A program made the position numbers and the translations under genes. Under the pieces are notes generated by a model. It saw nothing but the letters and a program-made list of their open reading frames with translations, was not told the origin of the DNA and did not search any database. Below are positions 46,863 to 55,724 of a DNA stretch of 64,000 nucleotides, piece by piece. Source of the stretch: Rhizobium sp. TH2 (GTDB lineage: Bacteria > Pseudomonadota > Alphaproteobacteria > Rhizobiales > Rhizobiaceae); assembly GCF_024707525.1 (NCBI RefSeq), contig NZ_CP062231.1, positions 1,178,001 to 1,242,000 on the forward strand, read 5' to 3'. Each line of letters opens with the position of its first letter. The first letter of the stretch is position 1.

Positions 46863-47375
46863 CTAGAAGTGTGATTGATGCCGCGAAGTGTCGTTGGTTA
46901 GCCACTTAGTAAGGTTTGTTTCAGCCCTTGCCGCGATTTCTTTCATTTCAGGCGCCAGGGCTTCCGCTAAGTTGACGATTTCACCTTCGCCGTATTTGCG
47001 CCAGATCACTCCTACACGCTCATTGTCCGTGAAAAGATAGTGCGAGATGATGAAAGCTTGGCTCGCGGTTTCGAGCAGTTCTTCGGTTTCCTTCGAGTTG
47101 TCACCTGCCTCGATTTTCTTTCTGGCCTTCACAATGCAATCGACTGCTGTGACGGACAAGACAATTTGATCTGACAGGTCTACCCTCGCACCAAACTCGA
47201 AGAATTTTGGATCTCGTCCCGCCATGTCTATATATCGCTGGCATAGGGCAGCGGGACCGCCCGCGACTTTGATCTGCTTTGCGATGTGTTTGAAAGCGGG
47301 ACTGGATGCGAGCCTCGTGTCTTTGACAAGGCCACACTTTATCAGCAAAGTCCGAATTTGATCTAGCATTGTCAC
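46863..47375 (-). CDS. Hypothetical protein
   Basis: A 170-residue soluble, largely helical protein (GGPAALCQRYIDMAGRDPKF, ETEELLETASQAFIISHYLF, IVNLAEALAPEMKEIAARAE). No membrane segment or signal peptide. No family recognised. It is convergent with the methyltransferase and divergent from the MFS exporter across 225 bases. Confidence 0.5.
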   Translation of the reverse strand: MTMLDQIRTLLIKCGLVKDTRLASSPAFKHIAKQIKVAGGPAALCQRYIDMAGRDPKFFEFGARVDLSDQIVLSVTAVDCIVKARKKIEAGDNSKETEELLETASQAFIISHYLFTDNERVGVIWRKYGEGEIVNLAEALAPEMKEIAARAETNLTKWLTNDTSRHQSHF

Positions 47376-47558
47376 TCGACTGAAAATTCAGGTAAACCCT
47401 GAAATAGCAACTAAACATTGCGGCATGTTTAGTAAGACAATTAAAAGCCCGCCGATTTTCACCGCCGGCTTCATTGTCAGGCCTCGGTGATCATGGGCCC
47501 AGCACAATCTGTTTTAGAAGCGGTCGTTCACCACCCACCCTTGTTACCCTCCAAAGCA

Positions 47559-47590
47559 TGATATAAAGAGATCATTATATCTCTATATCA
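47559..47590. promoter_or_regulatory. Inverted repeat overlapping the MFS promoter/leader
   Basis: TGATATAAAGAGAT (47559-47572) faces ATCTCTATATCA (47579-47590) around a six-base centre. The arms pair perfectly except for a two-base bulge. The dyad ends at the base before the GGAG ribosome site, so a bound repressor would block expression. No regulator gene is next to it. Confidence 0.5.
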
Positions 47591-47600
47591 GGAGCGGGAA

Positions 47601-48782
47601 TTGCCCTTACCCTTGTTCGCTTTGTTTCTGGCTGCGTTTGCGTTCGGCACGACCGAGTTTGTCATCGCGGGCATTCTGCCGGAAGTGGCTGTGGGATTGG
47701 GTGTTTCCATTCCGTTTGCCGGCTATCTGGTCTCCGGCTACGCGCTGGGTATTGCAGTCGGCGGGCCGCTGTTGACGATGGCAACACGAGGCGTTTCTCG
47801 GCGTGCGATTCTCATAGCGCTTACGATTGCCTTTTGCCTGGGGCAGATCGCCTGTGCGCTGGCGCCCAGTTTCGCCACCATGCTCGCTTTCCGCGTTGCC
47901 ACCGCCGTCGCGCACGGTGCTTACTTCGGCATTGCGATGGTCGTTGCCGTCGGCCTTGTCCCGCAGGCGTTCCGGGGTAGGGCAGTGTCCGTGATTCTCG
48001 CTGGCTTGACGGTCTCCAACATCATCGGCGTGCCTGCCGGTGCGGCGATCGGTGGGCTTTGGGGATGGCGGGCGACATTTTGGGCAATGGCCTTGGTCGG
48101 CGTCTTGGCATTGGTCGCCATATTCGCTCTGATCCCGCAAACCAAATCCGAATCCCGGCAATCCGGTCACCTGGGACGTGAGGTGCGCGTGCTCGGTCGC
48201 CAGCAGGTTTGGACCTCGCTTATCCTCATGCTTGCTCTGATGATTGGGCAAATGGTGCCTTTCACCTATATCACGCCTCTCTTGCGGGAGGTGACGGGGC
48301 TCGATGCCATGGTTATTCCCTGGATACTCCTGCTCAATGGCGTCGGAGCGACACTGGGTGTTTTCATCGGTGGCCGACTGTCGGACTGGAAGCTGATGCC
48401 ATCGCTCATCGTGATGCTTGCAATCCAGGCAGCGGTGAGCGTCACTCTTTACCTGGTCAGCCCCTATCCCGTGCCTATGGCCGCGACGATTTTCGTTTGG
48501 GGTGCTCTGAATTTCGCGATCGGCACCCCGATTCAGGCCCGTATCCTTATGTGGACCGCCGATGCGCCAAGCCTGGCTTCCTCGCTCATTCCGTCAGGGT
48601 TCAATATCGGCATTGCCATCGCGGCGGTCGTGGGAGCCGTTCTGCTCGAGGGCGGATATGGTTATCGCAGCTTGCCGGTGCTCGGCGCTGTAACGCTTGC
48701 ATTGGGCTGCCTGATTGCCATTCTCTCAGCCGCGCGCGAACATCGTAGCGCCGTCGTGCCCCCGCATCCGGCGTTGATATGA
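47601..48782 (+). CDS. MFS transporter (DHA1/AraJ-like efflux)
   Basis: A 393-residue inner-membrane protein with twelve hydrophobic helices. It begins LFALFLAAFAFGTTEFVIAG, the typical first helix of AraJ/YdhP-type sugar or drug exporters. RVATAVAHGAYFGIAMVVAV covers helices 4-5, and a GxxxD-R-type loop follows helix 2. The start is TTG at 47601, with GGAG six bases upstream; no in-frame ATG is near. Substrate unknown. A strong dyad lies just before the ribosome site. Confidence 0.82.
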   Translation: MPLPLFALFLAAFAFGTTEFVIAGILPEVAVGLGVSIPFAGYLVSGYALGIAVGGPLLTMATRGVSRRAILIALTIAFCLGQIACALAPSFATMLAFRVATAVAHGAYFGIAMVVAVGLVPQAFRGRAVSVILAGLTVSNIIGVPAGAAIGGLWGWRATFWAMALVGVLALVAIFALIPQTKSESRQSGHLGREVRVLGRQQVWTSLILMLALMIGQMVPFTYITPLLREVTGLDAMVIPWILLLNGVGATLGVFIGGRLSDWKLMPSLIVMLAIQAAVSVTLYLVSPYPVPMAATIFVWGALNFAIGTPIQARILMWTADAPSLASSLIPSGFNIGIAIAAVVGAVLLEGGYGYRSLPVLGAVTLALGCLIAILSAAREHRSAVVPPHPALI

Positions 48783-48935
48783 TCACCGCGAGCCTATCGA
48801 CGCGTTCGGTTTGAGCGGGCGGCGTTGCTACTATGGATAGCGGCGTCTCTCATGGAGATAACCCCGTCCCACATCTGGCATTGTCCTCCACCACCGCCAC
48901 ATCCCATATTGTCTCCAGCATGAAAGGAGATTTCC

Positions 48936-49310
48936 ATGTTGAACAGATTGACCGCAGCAGCACTTCTGGGTCTTGTCGCGTTGACGGGCACGATCGCTGT
49001 CGCTCCGGTGGCGGGTTATGCCCAAGGGCTCAGCAACAGCCGCTATTTCCCCGAACAGGCCATCCTCGACTGGAGCGGCCAACGCTTCACCGTCAAGCGC
49101 ATCGATGCACTGGGCGGACGCATCAGCGAGGAGCGTGAACGCATCTATGCCTGGGTCGACGCCTATCCCGATCTCGTACAGGCGCTGCAGCGTGCCGTCA
49201 TCGAAAATCGCGCGCTTGCGTCGGCGCTGCGGGCACGCAGCGTGCAGCTCAGAAACGTCGTCGCCATACAACAGGCGTTCAACGGCAATCTGGTGATCTT
49301 CCTCAGATAG
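48936..49310 (+). CDS. Small exported protein, paralogue 1
   Basis: A 124-residue protein. The N-terminal signal peptide (LTAAALLGLVALTGTIAVAP) has a probable cut near GYAQG. The mature part has NSRYFPEQAILDWSGQRF, a helical centre, and a C-terminal motif LRARSVQLRNVVAIQQAF, then NGNLVIFLR at the stop. It is closely similar to the protein at 50986-51357 and shares its C-terminal motif with the one at 51487-51783. AAAGGAG precedes the ATG. No known family; probably periplasmic or secreted. It lies just upstream of the RTX gene. Confidence 0.75.
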   Translation: MLNRLTAAALLGLVALTGTIAVAPVAGYAQGLSNSRYFPEQAILDWSGQRFTVKRIDALGGRISEERERIYAWVDAYPDLVQALQRAVIENRALASALRARSVQLRNVVAIQQAFNGNLVIFLR

Positions 49311-49377
49311 GATCAAAGTCGGATCAACGAAATGCCACCCGGCAACATGGGCCGGGTTGCTTGTAAACCCGGTCGTT

Positions 49378-49397
49378 ACTGGAAGTGTATTTCCAGT
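49378..49397. promoter_or_regulatory. Palindrome upstream of the RTX gene
   Basis: ACTGGAA-GTGTAT-TTCCAGT, perfect seven-base arms around six bases, lies 78 bases before the RTX start codon. It has the size of an operator. A weaker hairpin (ACCCGGC/GCCGGGT, 49337-49357) just before it may end the paralogue-1 transcript. Confidence 0.5.
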
Positions 49398-49474
49398 TTA
49401 TCCCCCATATGGGTGAATTGAAAAACATAGTCCCCGTGCTAGGTTTCGATTCTCAGGCAATGGGGAGAAAACAC

Positions 49475-50797
49475 GTGGCGACTTATACAGTATCCTTTCC
49501 GGATGGGAAATATCCGGTTGATTATGATCCGAGTATTCCCGATTTCGAAGATTTCAATCCTATGATCGGTGAGCTTGTCGACCTTTCGACAGCGACCAGG
49601 ACCATCGATACGCCGACCAACATCACTTATGAGCTTGCGAATGGCCTTATTATCAAATTCACCGGCACCGGCTTCGACTATGAGCTAGACGAGGCGGTCG
49701 GCGGCAAGATTTCCAAGATAGAGCTGATGCTGGGCGACGGACTTACGCTCGTCAGCAGCCTGGCGGTCAATGTCTCGCTGGCGGGATTCGAGGATGCCGT
49801 CTCCAGCTTCGATACCTGGGGCGTGCAGAGCTGGCTGTTCAATCGTGCAGACAAGCTCAATGGCAGCAATGGCAACGACGATCTCTTCGGCTTTGCTGGC
49901 AATGATGTGCTCAACGGCAAGGGGGGAGACGATTTCCTCGCGGGCGGCGAGGGCAAGGACACCTATGACGGCGGCGCAGGCGCTTTCGATCAGCTGAGCT
50001 TCGCCGATTCACGCGGAAATCCGAATGCCCTGGGCGGCATCGTGCTGGACGCGGCCAAGGGCACGGTGGCCGATACGTTCGGCAATGCCGAGACCTTCAA
50101 GAATATCGAAGAGTTTCGCGGCTCGCAGTTCGCCGATTCGATGAAGGGATCCGGCCGAGACGAAAGGTTCATGGGCATCGGCGGCCGCGACACGATCGAC
50201 GGCAAGGGCGGTTTCGACATCGTCCGCTATAACCGCGACGAGAACCAGGGCGGGCTGGGGATCGGCATTTCCGCCGACCTCTCGGACGGCACGGTGAAGG
50301 ACGGCTTTGGCAAGACCGACAAGGTTTCCAACATCGAAGGCGTGATAGGAACGAATTACGACGACCAACTCACGGGCAACGCCAAGGACAACTTTCTGCG
50401 CGGCGAGGACGGCGCCGACACGATCTCTGGTGGTGCCGGAAACGATGAACTGGTCGGCGGCGGCGACGCGGACATCTTCGTCTTCGACACCGCGCTCAAC
50501 GAGGTGAGCAATGTCGACAACATCCAGGACTTCAACGAGTCCGAGGATCTGATTCATCTCGATATCGCGATCTTCACCGCGCTCGCCGGCACGGGAACGC
50601 TCGGCGCCGACGAGTTTCTTGCGGTTCAGGAAGGGCAAGACGTCGTGGCCACGTCCGCCGATCAGCGCATCATCTACGACACCGTCAATGGCGACATCTA
50701 CTACGACGCCGATGGCAGCGGCGCGGGCGCGATGAAGCGCTTTGCCACGATTGCGTCGGAACTCTCGCTCACCGAAGACAACTTCGTCGTCATCTGA
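49475..50797 (+). CDS. RTX (hemolysin-type calcium-binding) secreted protein
   Basis: A 440-residue, very acidic protein. Glycine/aspartate-rich nonapeptide repeats occur in three blocks (SNGNDDLFGFAGNDVLNGKG, then GGDDFLAGGEGKDTYDGG; GGRDTIDGKGGFD; GADTISGGAGNDELVGGGDA), binding Ca2+ outside the cell. The C-terminus (GDIYYDADGSGAGAMKRFA, ending DNFVVI) is a typical type I secretion signal. No enzymatic domain is evident in the N-terminal ~130 residues. The start is GTG 49475, giving MATYTVSF, with GGGGAG seven bases upstream; the frame is open further upstream. Exporter genes are not in the window. Confidence 0.85.
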   Translation: MATYTVSFPDGKYPVDYDPSIPDFEDFNPMIGELVDLSTATRTIDTPTNITYELANGLIIKFTGTGFDYELDEAVGGKISKIELMLGDGLTLVSSLAVNVSLAGFEDAVSSFDTWGVQSWLFNRADKLNGSNGNDDLFGFAGNDVLNGKGGDDFLAGGEGKDTYDGGAGAFDQLSFADSRGNPNALGGIVLDAAKGTVADTFGNAETFKNIEEFRGSQFADSMKGSGRDERFMGIGGRDTIDGKGGFDIVRYNRDENQGGLGIGISADLSDGTVKDGFGKTDKVSNIEGVIGTNYDDQLTGNAKDNFLRGEDGADTISGGAGNDELVGGGDADIFVFDTALNEVSNVDNIQDFNESEDLIHLDIAIFTALAGTGTLGADEFLAVQEGQDVVATSADQRIIYDTVNGDIYYDADGSGAGAMKRFATIASELSLTEDNFVVI

Positions 50798-50804
50798 CGA
50801 TAGG

Positions 50805-50836
50805 AAGACCCCGCAAGCCGGCGCTTGCGGGGTCTT
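50805..50836 (+). terminator. Rho-independent terminator after the RTX gene
   Basis: A perfect 14-bp stem (AAGACCCCGCAAGC / GCTTGCGGGGTCTT) with loop CGGC, starting seven bases after the RTX stop codon. Its T tail is short (TTT). Confidence 0.85.
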
Positions 50837-50985
50837 TCAGTTGCTGCGATTGAAGCTGGAAATTGCAGTCGCTCGATTGACGGCCATGTGCTAAAATCAC
50901 TTGTCGCACGAGAGAAACTCCTCCAGACCGGCATGGGCTGCTGGCCTGTCGCAAGCAAATCCGGGCGCGGGCAAAGGAGGTTCCC

Positions 50986-51357
50986 ATGCTGCACCGTCTG
51001 GCTACAATCGCATATATCAGCCTTGCCTCGCTGACCTGCACTGCGGCCCTCTTGCCGGTGGCCGTCCATGCGGAGGCGCTTGTCAACAGCCGCTATTTCC
51101 CGCAAGACGCCATTCTCGAGTGGAGCGGCGAGCGCTACAGCATTCGGCGCATCGACGATCTGCCGCTGGGCAGCGACGAATACATCCGCATCGACAACTG
51201 GATGAGGGTTTATCCGGATCGCGTCGAGGCGCTTCAGGCCACGATCATCGAAAATCGCGGGTTAACAGCCGCGCTGCGTGCCGAGGGTGTGCAGATCAAC
51301 AATGTCGGCGGCATCCAGCAGGCGCTGAACGGCGGCCTGGTCATCTTCCTGCGATAG
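50986..51357 (+). CDS. Small exported protein, paralogue 2
   Basis: A 123-residue protein with a signal peptide (ISLASLTCTAALLPVAVHAE). The mature part NSRYFPQDAILEWSGERY and the C-terminal LRAEGVQINNVGGIQQAL, then NGGLVIFLR, match paralogue 1 closely; about half of the mature residues appear identical by eye. AAAGGAGG precedes ATG 50986. It follows the RTX terminator and has its own terminator at 51380-51404, so it is a separate unit. Function unknown; duplication around the RTX gene suggests a shared role. Confidence 0.75.
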   Translation: MLHRLATIAYISLASLTCTAALLPVAVHAEALVNSRYFPQDAILEWSGERYSIRRIDDLPLGSDEYIRIDNWMRVYPDRVEALQATIIENRGLTAALRAEGVQINNVGGIQQALNGGLVIFLR

Positions 51358-51379
51358 GGCGGCATGCACGCATGAAAAG

Positions 51380-51420
51380 GCCGTCCGGCGCGTTGCCGGA
51401 CGGCTTGAAGCGCGTTTTTT
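51380..51420 (+). terminator. Rho-independent terminator after paralogue 2
   Basis: Perfect 10-bp stem GCCGTCCGGC / GCCGGACGGC (51380-51389, 51395-51404) with a five-base loop; a run of six T (51415-51420) follows ten bases later. Confidence 0.7.
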
Positions 51421-51486
51421 GGCGTTTCAACATTTCTCGCGATGAAGCAGATCGGTCAGCCGGGCATTCGAAACGGCAAGCTCGCC

Positions 51487-51783
51487 TCAGCGAACATAAT
51501 AGACCGTCCTGCCGCTCGAGAACCGGTCCACACCTATGACGTTACGGATCTGAACGTTCTTGGCGCGCAGCTGGGCCACGGCGTTCCGATCACTATTGAT
51601 GTCGGCCTGCACCGCGGCGACGCGGGACCTGGTGGCCTTGGCCTCGATAGCCGCCCGCTCGCCGTCGTTCGAAATCTGACTGACGTAAATGATCCTGACT
51701 GCGTCGGCGGCGAGCGCCGGAGCCAGGGAGACGAACAGGAATGTGAGTGGCAATGCAAGAAAAGTTGGGAGAGACCGCCGCAT
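51487..51783 (-). CDS. Small exported protein, related to paralogues 1 and 2
   Basis: A 98-residue protein with a signal peptide (LPTFLALPLTFLFVSLAPAL, cut near ALAAD). The mature part is a charged helix (RAAIEAKATRSRVAAVQADI) followed by the C-terminal motif LRAKNVQIRNVIGVDRFS, then SGRTVYYVR. That motif aligns without gaps with the C-termini of both paralogues (LRA-x2-VQ-x2-NV, Gly, hydrophobic, final Arg). It lacks the SRYFP/DWSG segment. Convergent with paralogue 2. Confidence 0.65.
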   Translation of the reverse strand: MRRSLPTFLALPLTFLFVSLAPALAADAVRIIYVSQISNDGERAAIEAKATRSRVAAVQADINSDRNAVAQLRAKNVQIRNVIGVDRFSSGRTVYYVR

Positions 51784-51941
51784 GATAGCCTCCAGTCACA
51801 GGCGAGGCCCGCTATCGGAGCCGAGCCACTACATTCAGCTTATCTTACGATACCTAAAGTGGTCTATGGTCGAGTCTTCACAACTGCGTGTTTTTGGTAA
51901 GAGAGGTCCGGTCGACCGTCGGCCGACCGGCTCCGCTTTCG

Positions 51942-52454
51942 TCAGGCCGCCGACTTGTCGCGCACTGGCAGACGCCAGTTCGGCCGGATGAAGTGGCAAG
52001 TATAGCCGTTCGGGATGCGCTCCAGGTAATCCTGGTGCTCCGGCTCGGCTTCCCAGAAATCGCCGACCGGCTCGACTTCGGTCACCACCTTGCCGGGCCA
52101 CAGGCCGGAGGCATCGACATCGGCGATCGTGTCGAGTGCGACACGCTTCTGCTCGTCGCTCTCGTAATAGATCGCGGAGCGGTAGGCCGTGCCACGGTCA
52201 TTGCCCTGCCGATCCTTGGTCGAGGGATCATGGATCTGGAAGAAGAACTCCAGCAGCCTGCGATAGCTGAGCTTCGACGGATCGAAGATGATCTCGATCG
52301 CCTCGGCATGGGTGCCGTGGTTGCGGTAGGTGGCGTTCTTCACATCGCCGCCGGAATAGCCGACGCGGGTATCGACCACGCCATCCATCCGGCGGATCAG
52401 TTGCTCCATGCCCCAGAAGCAGCCACCGGCGAGCACTGCGCGTTCGGTTGTCAT
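51942..52454 (-). CDS. msrA: Peptide-methionine (S)-S-oxide reductase
   Basis: A 170-residue repair enzyme for the S-epimer of methionine sulfoxide. The catalytic Cys is in [38 protein letters not shown] and the [11 protein letters not shown] region follow. No signal peptide, so cytoplasmic. Its start overlaps the msrB stop by four bases, forming an msrB-msrA operon. Confidence 0.93.
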   Translation of the reverse strand: MTTERAVLAGGCFWGMEQLIRRMDGVVDTRVGYSGGDVKNATYRNHGTHAEAIEIIFDPSKLSYRRLLEFFFQIHDPSTKDRQGNDRGTAYRSAIYYESDEQKRVALDTIADVDASGLWPGKVVTEVEPVGDFWEAEPEHQDYLERIPNGYTCHFIRPNWRLPVRDKSAA

Positions 52455-52900
52455 GTCACATTCTCCACCTGGTTGAGATAGTCAGCATAGCCTTGGCTCT
52501 CCATGTCGTCACGATGGACGAAGCGGAGCGAGGCCGAATTGATGCAGTAGCGCAAGCCGCCGCGATCGCGGGGCCCATCGGGAAACACATGGCCGAGATG
52601 GCTGTCGCCGTGCTTCGACCGAACCTCGGTGCGCACCATGCCATGCGTCGCGTCGCGCAACTCGGCGACATTCGCCGGCTCGATCGGTTTGGTGAAGCTC
52701 GGCCAGCCGCAGCCGGAATCGAACTTGTCCGACGAGGCGAACAGCGGTTCGCCCGAGACGATATCGACATAGATGCCAGGCTTCTTGTTATATTCGTATT
52801 CGCCGCTGCCCGGCCGCTCGGTGCCGTTCTGCTGGGTGACCCGGTACTGCTCCGGCGTGAGGCGGGCAATGGCTTCCGCGCTCTTCTGATAGGATGGCAA
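52451..52900 (-). CDS. msrB: Peptide-methionine (R)-S-oxide reductase
   Basis: A 149-residue enzyme reducing the R-epimer of methionine sulfoxide. Motifs: [44 protein letters not shown] and the catalytic Cys in [12 protein letters not shown]. The CxxC zinc pairs are absent (VSGEPLFAS in place of the first), so this is a zinc-free MsrB. The start is TTG 52900, supported by GGAGG five bases upstream; the frame runs to 53020 without family similarity. Confidence 0.92.
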   Translation of the reverse strand: MPSYQKSAEAIARLTPEQYRVTQQNGTERPGSGEYEYNKKPGIYVDIVSGEPLFASSDKFDSGCGWPSFTKPIEPANVAELRDATHGMVRTEVRSKHGDSHLGHVFPDGPRDRGGLRYCINSASLRFVHRDDMESQGYADYLNQVENVT

Positions 52901-53013
52901 TTGATCCTCCAAACTGGTTGCTTGATTTCGGATAGTGCCAATATAGGCTCTCGACCGACATAAATCATCTGCGATCACGAAGGTTTCAGAACCACGTGAG
53001 GGAAGGGGAGACG

Positions 53014-53694
53014 ATGGCACTCAAGGCATTCGGCGAGATCCGCGAACGGGCCGAGGCCCGCAAGGGCAAGGCCGCGATCGAAGAGCGGCTCAAGAATTAT
53101 ATGGGCCGGTTCGGAGATGATGTCGGTGGTGACGACCGGCTGCTGGCCGAGATGGCGAAGTATATCTTCTCCTCGGGCATTTCCTGGAAGGTCGTGGAGA
53201 GCAAATGGCCGGGAATCGAGGATGCCTTCCTCGGCTTCGATCCGAACCTTCTCAACATCCAGCCCGACGACTTCTGGCACGATCTGCTGGGCGACAAGCG
53301 CATTATCCGCCACGGCGCAAAGGTGCAGGCGATCCGCAGGAATGCCGCCTTCGTCAGCGATCTCGCGAGGGAACATGGCAGTGCGTTGAAATTCCTGCTC
53401 GATTGGCCGTCGAACGATCTCGTCGGTCTCTTCGAATTCCTCAAGAAACACGGCGACCGGTTGGGCGGCCAGACCGGCCAATATGTGCTGCGCGCCATCG
53501 GCAAGGAAAACTTTGTGATCTCGCGCGATGTGGTGGCCTGCCTGAAGGATGCCGGCGTGGCCATCACCGGCGACGGCGCGGGCAAGGCCGAACGCAAGGC
53601 GATCCAGGCGGCGTTCAACCAATGGGCCGAGGAGACGGGCCTGCCGATGTCGCATCTCTCGGTGATTGCGGCGCAGTCGATCGACAGCCATTAG
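53014..53694 (+). CDS. DNA-3-methyladenine glycosylase I-like protein
   Basis: A 226-residue, mostly helical protein like Tag: [59 protein letters not shown]-terminal region follows with [17 protein letters not shown]. Tag enzymes excise 3-methyladenine from alkylated DNA. I could not identify all the zinc ligands of canonical Tag, so the activity is less certain. ATG 53014 follows GGGGAG. Divergent from msrB. Confidence 0.75.
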   Translation: MALKAFGEIRERAEARKGKAAIEERLKNYMGRFGDDVGGDDRLLAEMAKYIFSSGISWKVVESKWPGIEDAFLGFDPNLLNIQPDDFWHDLLGDKRIIRHGAKVQAIRRNAAFVSDLAREHGSALKFLLDWPSNDLVGLFEFLKKHGDRLGGQTGQYVLRAIGKENFVISRDVVACLKDAGVAITGDGAGKAERKAIQAAFNQWAEETGLPMSHLSVIAAQSIDSH

Positions 53695-53808
53695 AGCGCT
53701 TAATTGCTAATATTATCGCTTCCGCGTACTGTCTTTAAGGCGGCTGCCGGGCGTCGACTGGCGGGCGCGGATATCCTGAGAATCGACAAGATCGAGTAAG
53801 GGGAGCAT

Positions 53809-55581
53809 ATGGCCGAGTCGCGAAAGCTGGCGGCGATCCTAGCTGCCGATGTCGTCGGGTTCAGCCGGCTGGCCGGCGCGGACGAGGACCGGACGCTTGC
53901 GCGATTGCGGACACTGCGGAGCGACCTGATCGATCCCACCGTCGCCGTGCATGGAGGCCGCATTGTCAAGCGCACGGGCGATGGCGCCATCATCGAGTTC
54001 CGCAGCGTGGTCGATGCCGTGCGTTGCGCCATTGAAATCCAGAGCGCGATGGTCGAGCGCAATTTCGGACTGCCGGAGAACCGCCGCATCGAATTCCGCG
54101 TCGGCATTCACCTCGGCGACGTCGTGGAGGAGAGCGACGGCGACCTGATGGGCGATGGCGTCAACATCGCCGCACGGCTGGAGGGGGTTGCCACACCCGG
54201 TGACATCTGTCTTTCGGAGGATGCCTATCGGCAGGTGAGGGCGCGCCTCGATCTTGCCGTCAGCGATCTTGGGGAAGCCACACTCAAGAACATCGCCGAA
54301 CCGATCCGCATCTATAGCGTCCATTGCGGCGGAACCGCCCGGCCTCGGCCGGCGGTCCAGGCGGAGGCCGTACCGGAGGCCAACCCGCAGCCGCCCGAGA
54401 AACCGTCGATAGCCGTGCTCGCCTTCAACAACATGAGCGGTGACGCCGAGCAGGAATATTTCTCCGACGGCATCAGCGAGGACATCATCACCGATCTCTC
54501 GAAGCTCGCCGAACTTCATGTCATCGCCCGCAATTCGTCCTTCGTCTATAAGGCGAGCCCGGTCTCGATACCGGAGGTCGCCCGGGCATTGGGCGTCCGC
54601 TATGTCCTGGAGGGCAGCGTCCGCAAGGCCGGCAACCGTGTCCGGGTCACCGCGCAATTGATCGACTCCATTGGCGGCGGGCATGTCTGGGCTAATCGCT
54701 TCGATCGCGATCTCTCCGACATTTTCGCGATCCAGGATGAACTGACGCGGGAGATTGTCGAGGCGCTTAAACTGAAGCTTATCGCCCCCAAGGCAGGATC
54801 GGGTGCACAGCGGCCGCCGATCGATGTCGAGGCATATGAGCTCTTCCTGCGTGCCCGGGAACAAGCATGGCTACATACGAGAAGCAGCAACGCCTTTGCG
54901 CTTGAGCTGCTGCAACGCGCGATCCACTTGAGTCCCTTTTATGCCGCGGCTCATGCTCAAATGGCCTTCATCCATGCGAATGGATACATCATGGCATCGT
55001 CCGACGATCCCGACAAGTCGTTGGAGAGAGCGTTGGAAATCGCGACGCGGGCCGTCGAGATGGACCCGGATGAGCCTCAGGCCCATTTTGCGCTCTCCGT
55101 TGCCGCAACCTGGAGCCGCGACCTCGACCGGGCGCTGGTCGAGGCCAGATGCTGCCTGGCACTTTCGCCGAACTCGGCGGAGGGTCATCTTGCCATGGGC
55201 AACGTCCTGAAGTTCTCCGGCGACCCGTCCGGCGCGCTCGAGATACTTGATGCGTATGTGCGGCTGGATCCGCTCTGTCCCGAGATCGCCCTCTATTTCA
55301 TCGCCGAGGCTCGCTTCGCGCTCGGTGAATATGAGACCGTGGTCAAGGTGCTCAAACAGCGGCTCGATCGAAATCCGAATTCCGAGACGTCTTACGCCCT
55401 GCTCGCATCGAGCTACGGTCATCTCGGCCGGATGGATGAGGCGAAGGCGGCCTGGGGACAGGTTTTCAAGATCAATCCCGGCTTCTCTATCGAACGCCGC
55501 CGCCGGATTCTGCCGTTCAGGAATCCCGAGGATTTCGAACGCCGCGTCGACGGCCTGCGCAAGGCGGGGATTGTCGAATAG
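53809..55581 (+). CDS. Class III adenylate/guanylate cyclase with TolB-like and TPR domains
   Basis: A 590-residue protein. Residues ~5-175 are a class III cyclase: ILAADVVGFSRLAGADEDRT holds the first metal Asp, VKRTGDGAIIEFRS the second, and GIHLGDVVEE and DGVNIAARLEG follow. Residues ~190-320 contain IAVLAFNNMSGDAEQEYFSD, a TolB/FlgO-like segment. The C-terminal ~250 residues are TPR-like repeats. This architecture is common and multi-copy in rhizobia. It probably makes cAMP as a signal; the input is unknown. A GGGGAG ribosome site precedes the ATG. Confidence 0.88.
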   Translation: MAESRKLAAILAADVVGFSRLAGADEDRTLARLRTLRSDLIDPTVAVHGGRIVKRTGDGAIIEFRSVVDAVRCAIEIQSAMVERNFGLPENRRIEFRVGIHLGDVVEESDGDLMGDGVNIAARLEGVATPGDICLSEDAYRQVRARLDLAVSDLGEATLKNIAEPIRIYSVHCGGTARPRPAVQAEAVPEANPQPPEKPSIAVLAFNNMSGDAEQEYFSDGISEDIITDLSKLAELHVIARNSSFVYKASPVSIPEVARALGVRYVLEGSVRKAGNRVRVTAQLIDSIGGGHVWANRFDRDLSDIFAIQDELTREIVEALKLKLIAPKAGSGAQRPPIDVEAYELFLRAREQAWLHTRSSNAFALELLQRAIHLSPFYAAAHAQMAFIHANGYIMASSDDPDKSLERALEIATRAVEMDPDEPQAHFALSVAATWSRDLDRALVEARCCLALSPNSAEGHLAMGNVLKFSGDPSGALEILDAYVRLDPLCPEIALYFIAEARFALGEYETVVKVLKQRLDRNPNSETSYALLASSYGHLGRMDEAKAAWGQVFKINPGFSIERRRRILPFRNPEDFERRVDGLRKAGIVE

Positions 55582-55724
55582 CGGCGAGTGGACCCGGAAG
55601 TTGGTTCCGAGCGACGGGGCTCGGCCGCGCGATCTTTATTCAACGTTAAGGCTTAGAAGATTTGGTTGTGCATGGATCGGTCTCTTCCATTAAGTTGAGT
55701 TGAGTGCAATTTTCGAGAGTCCGA

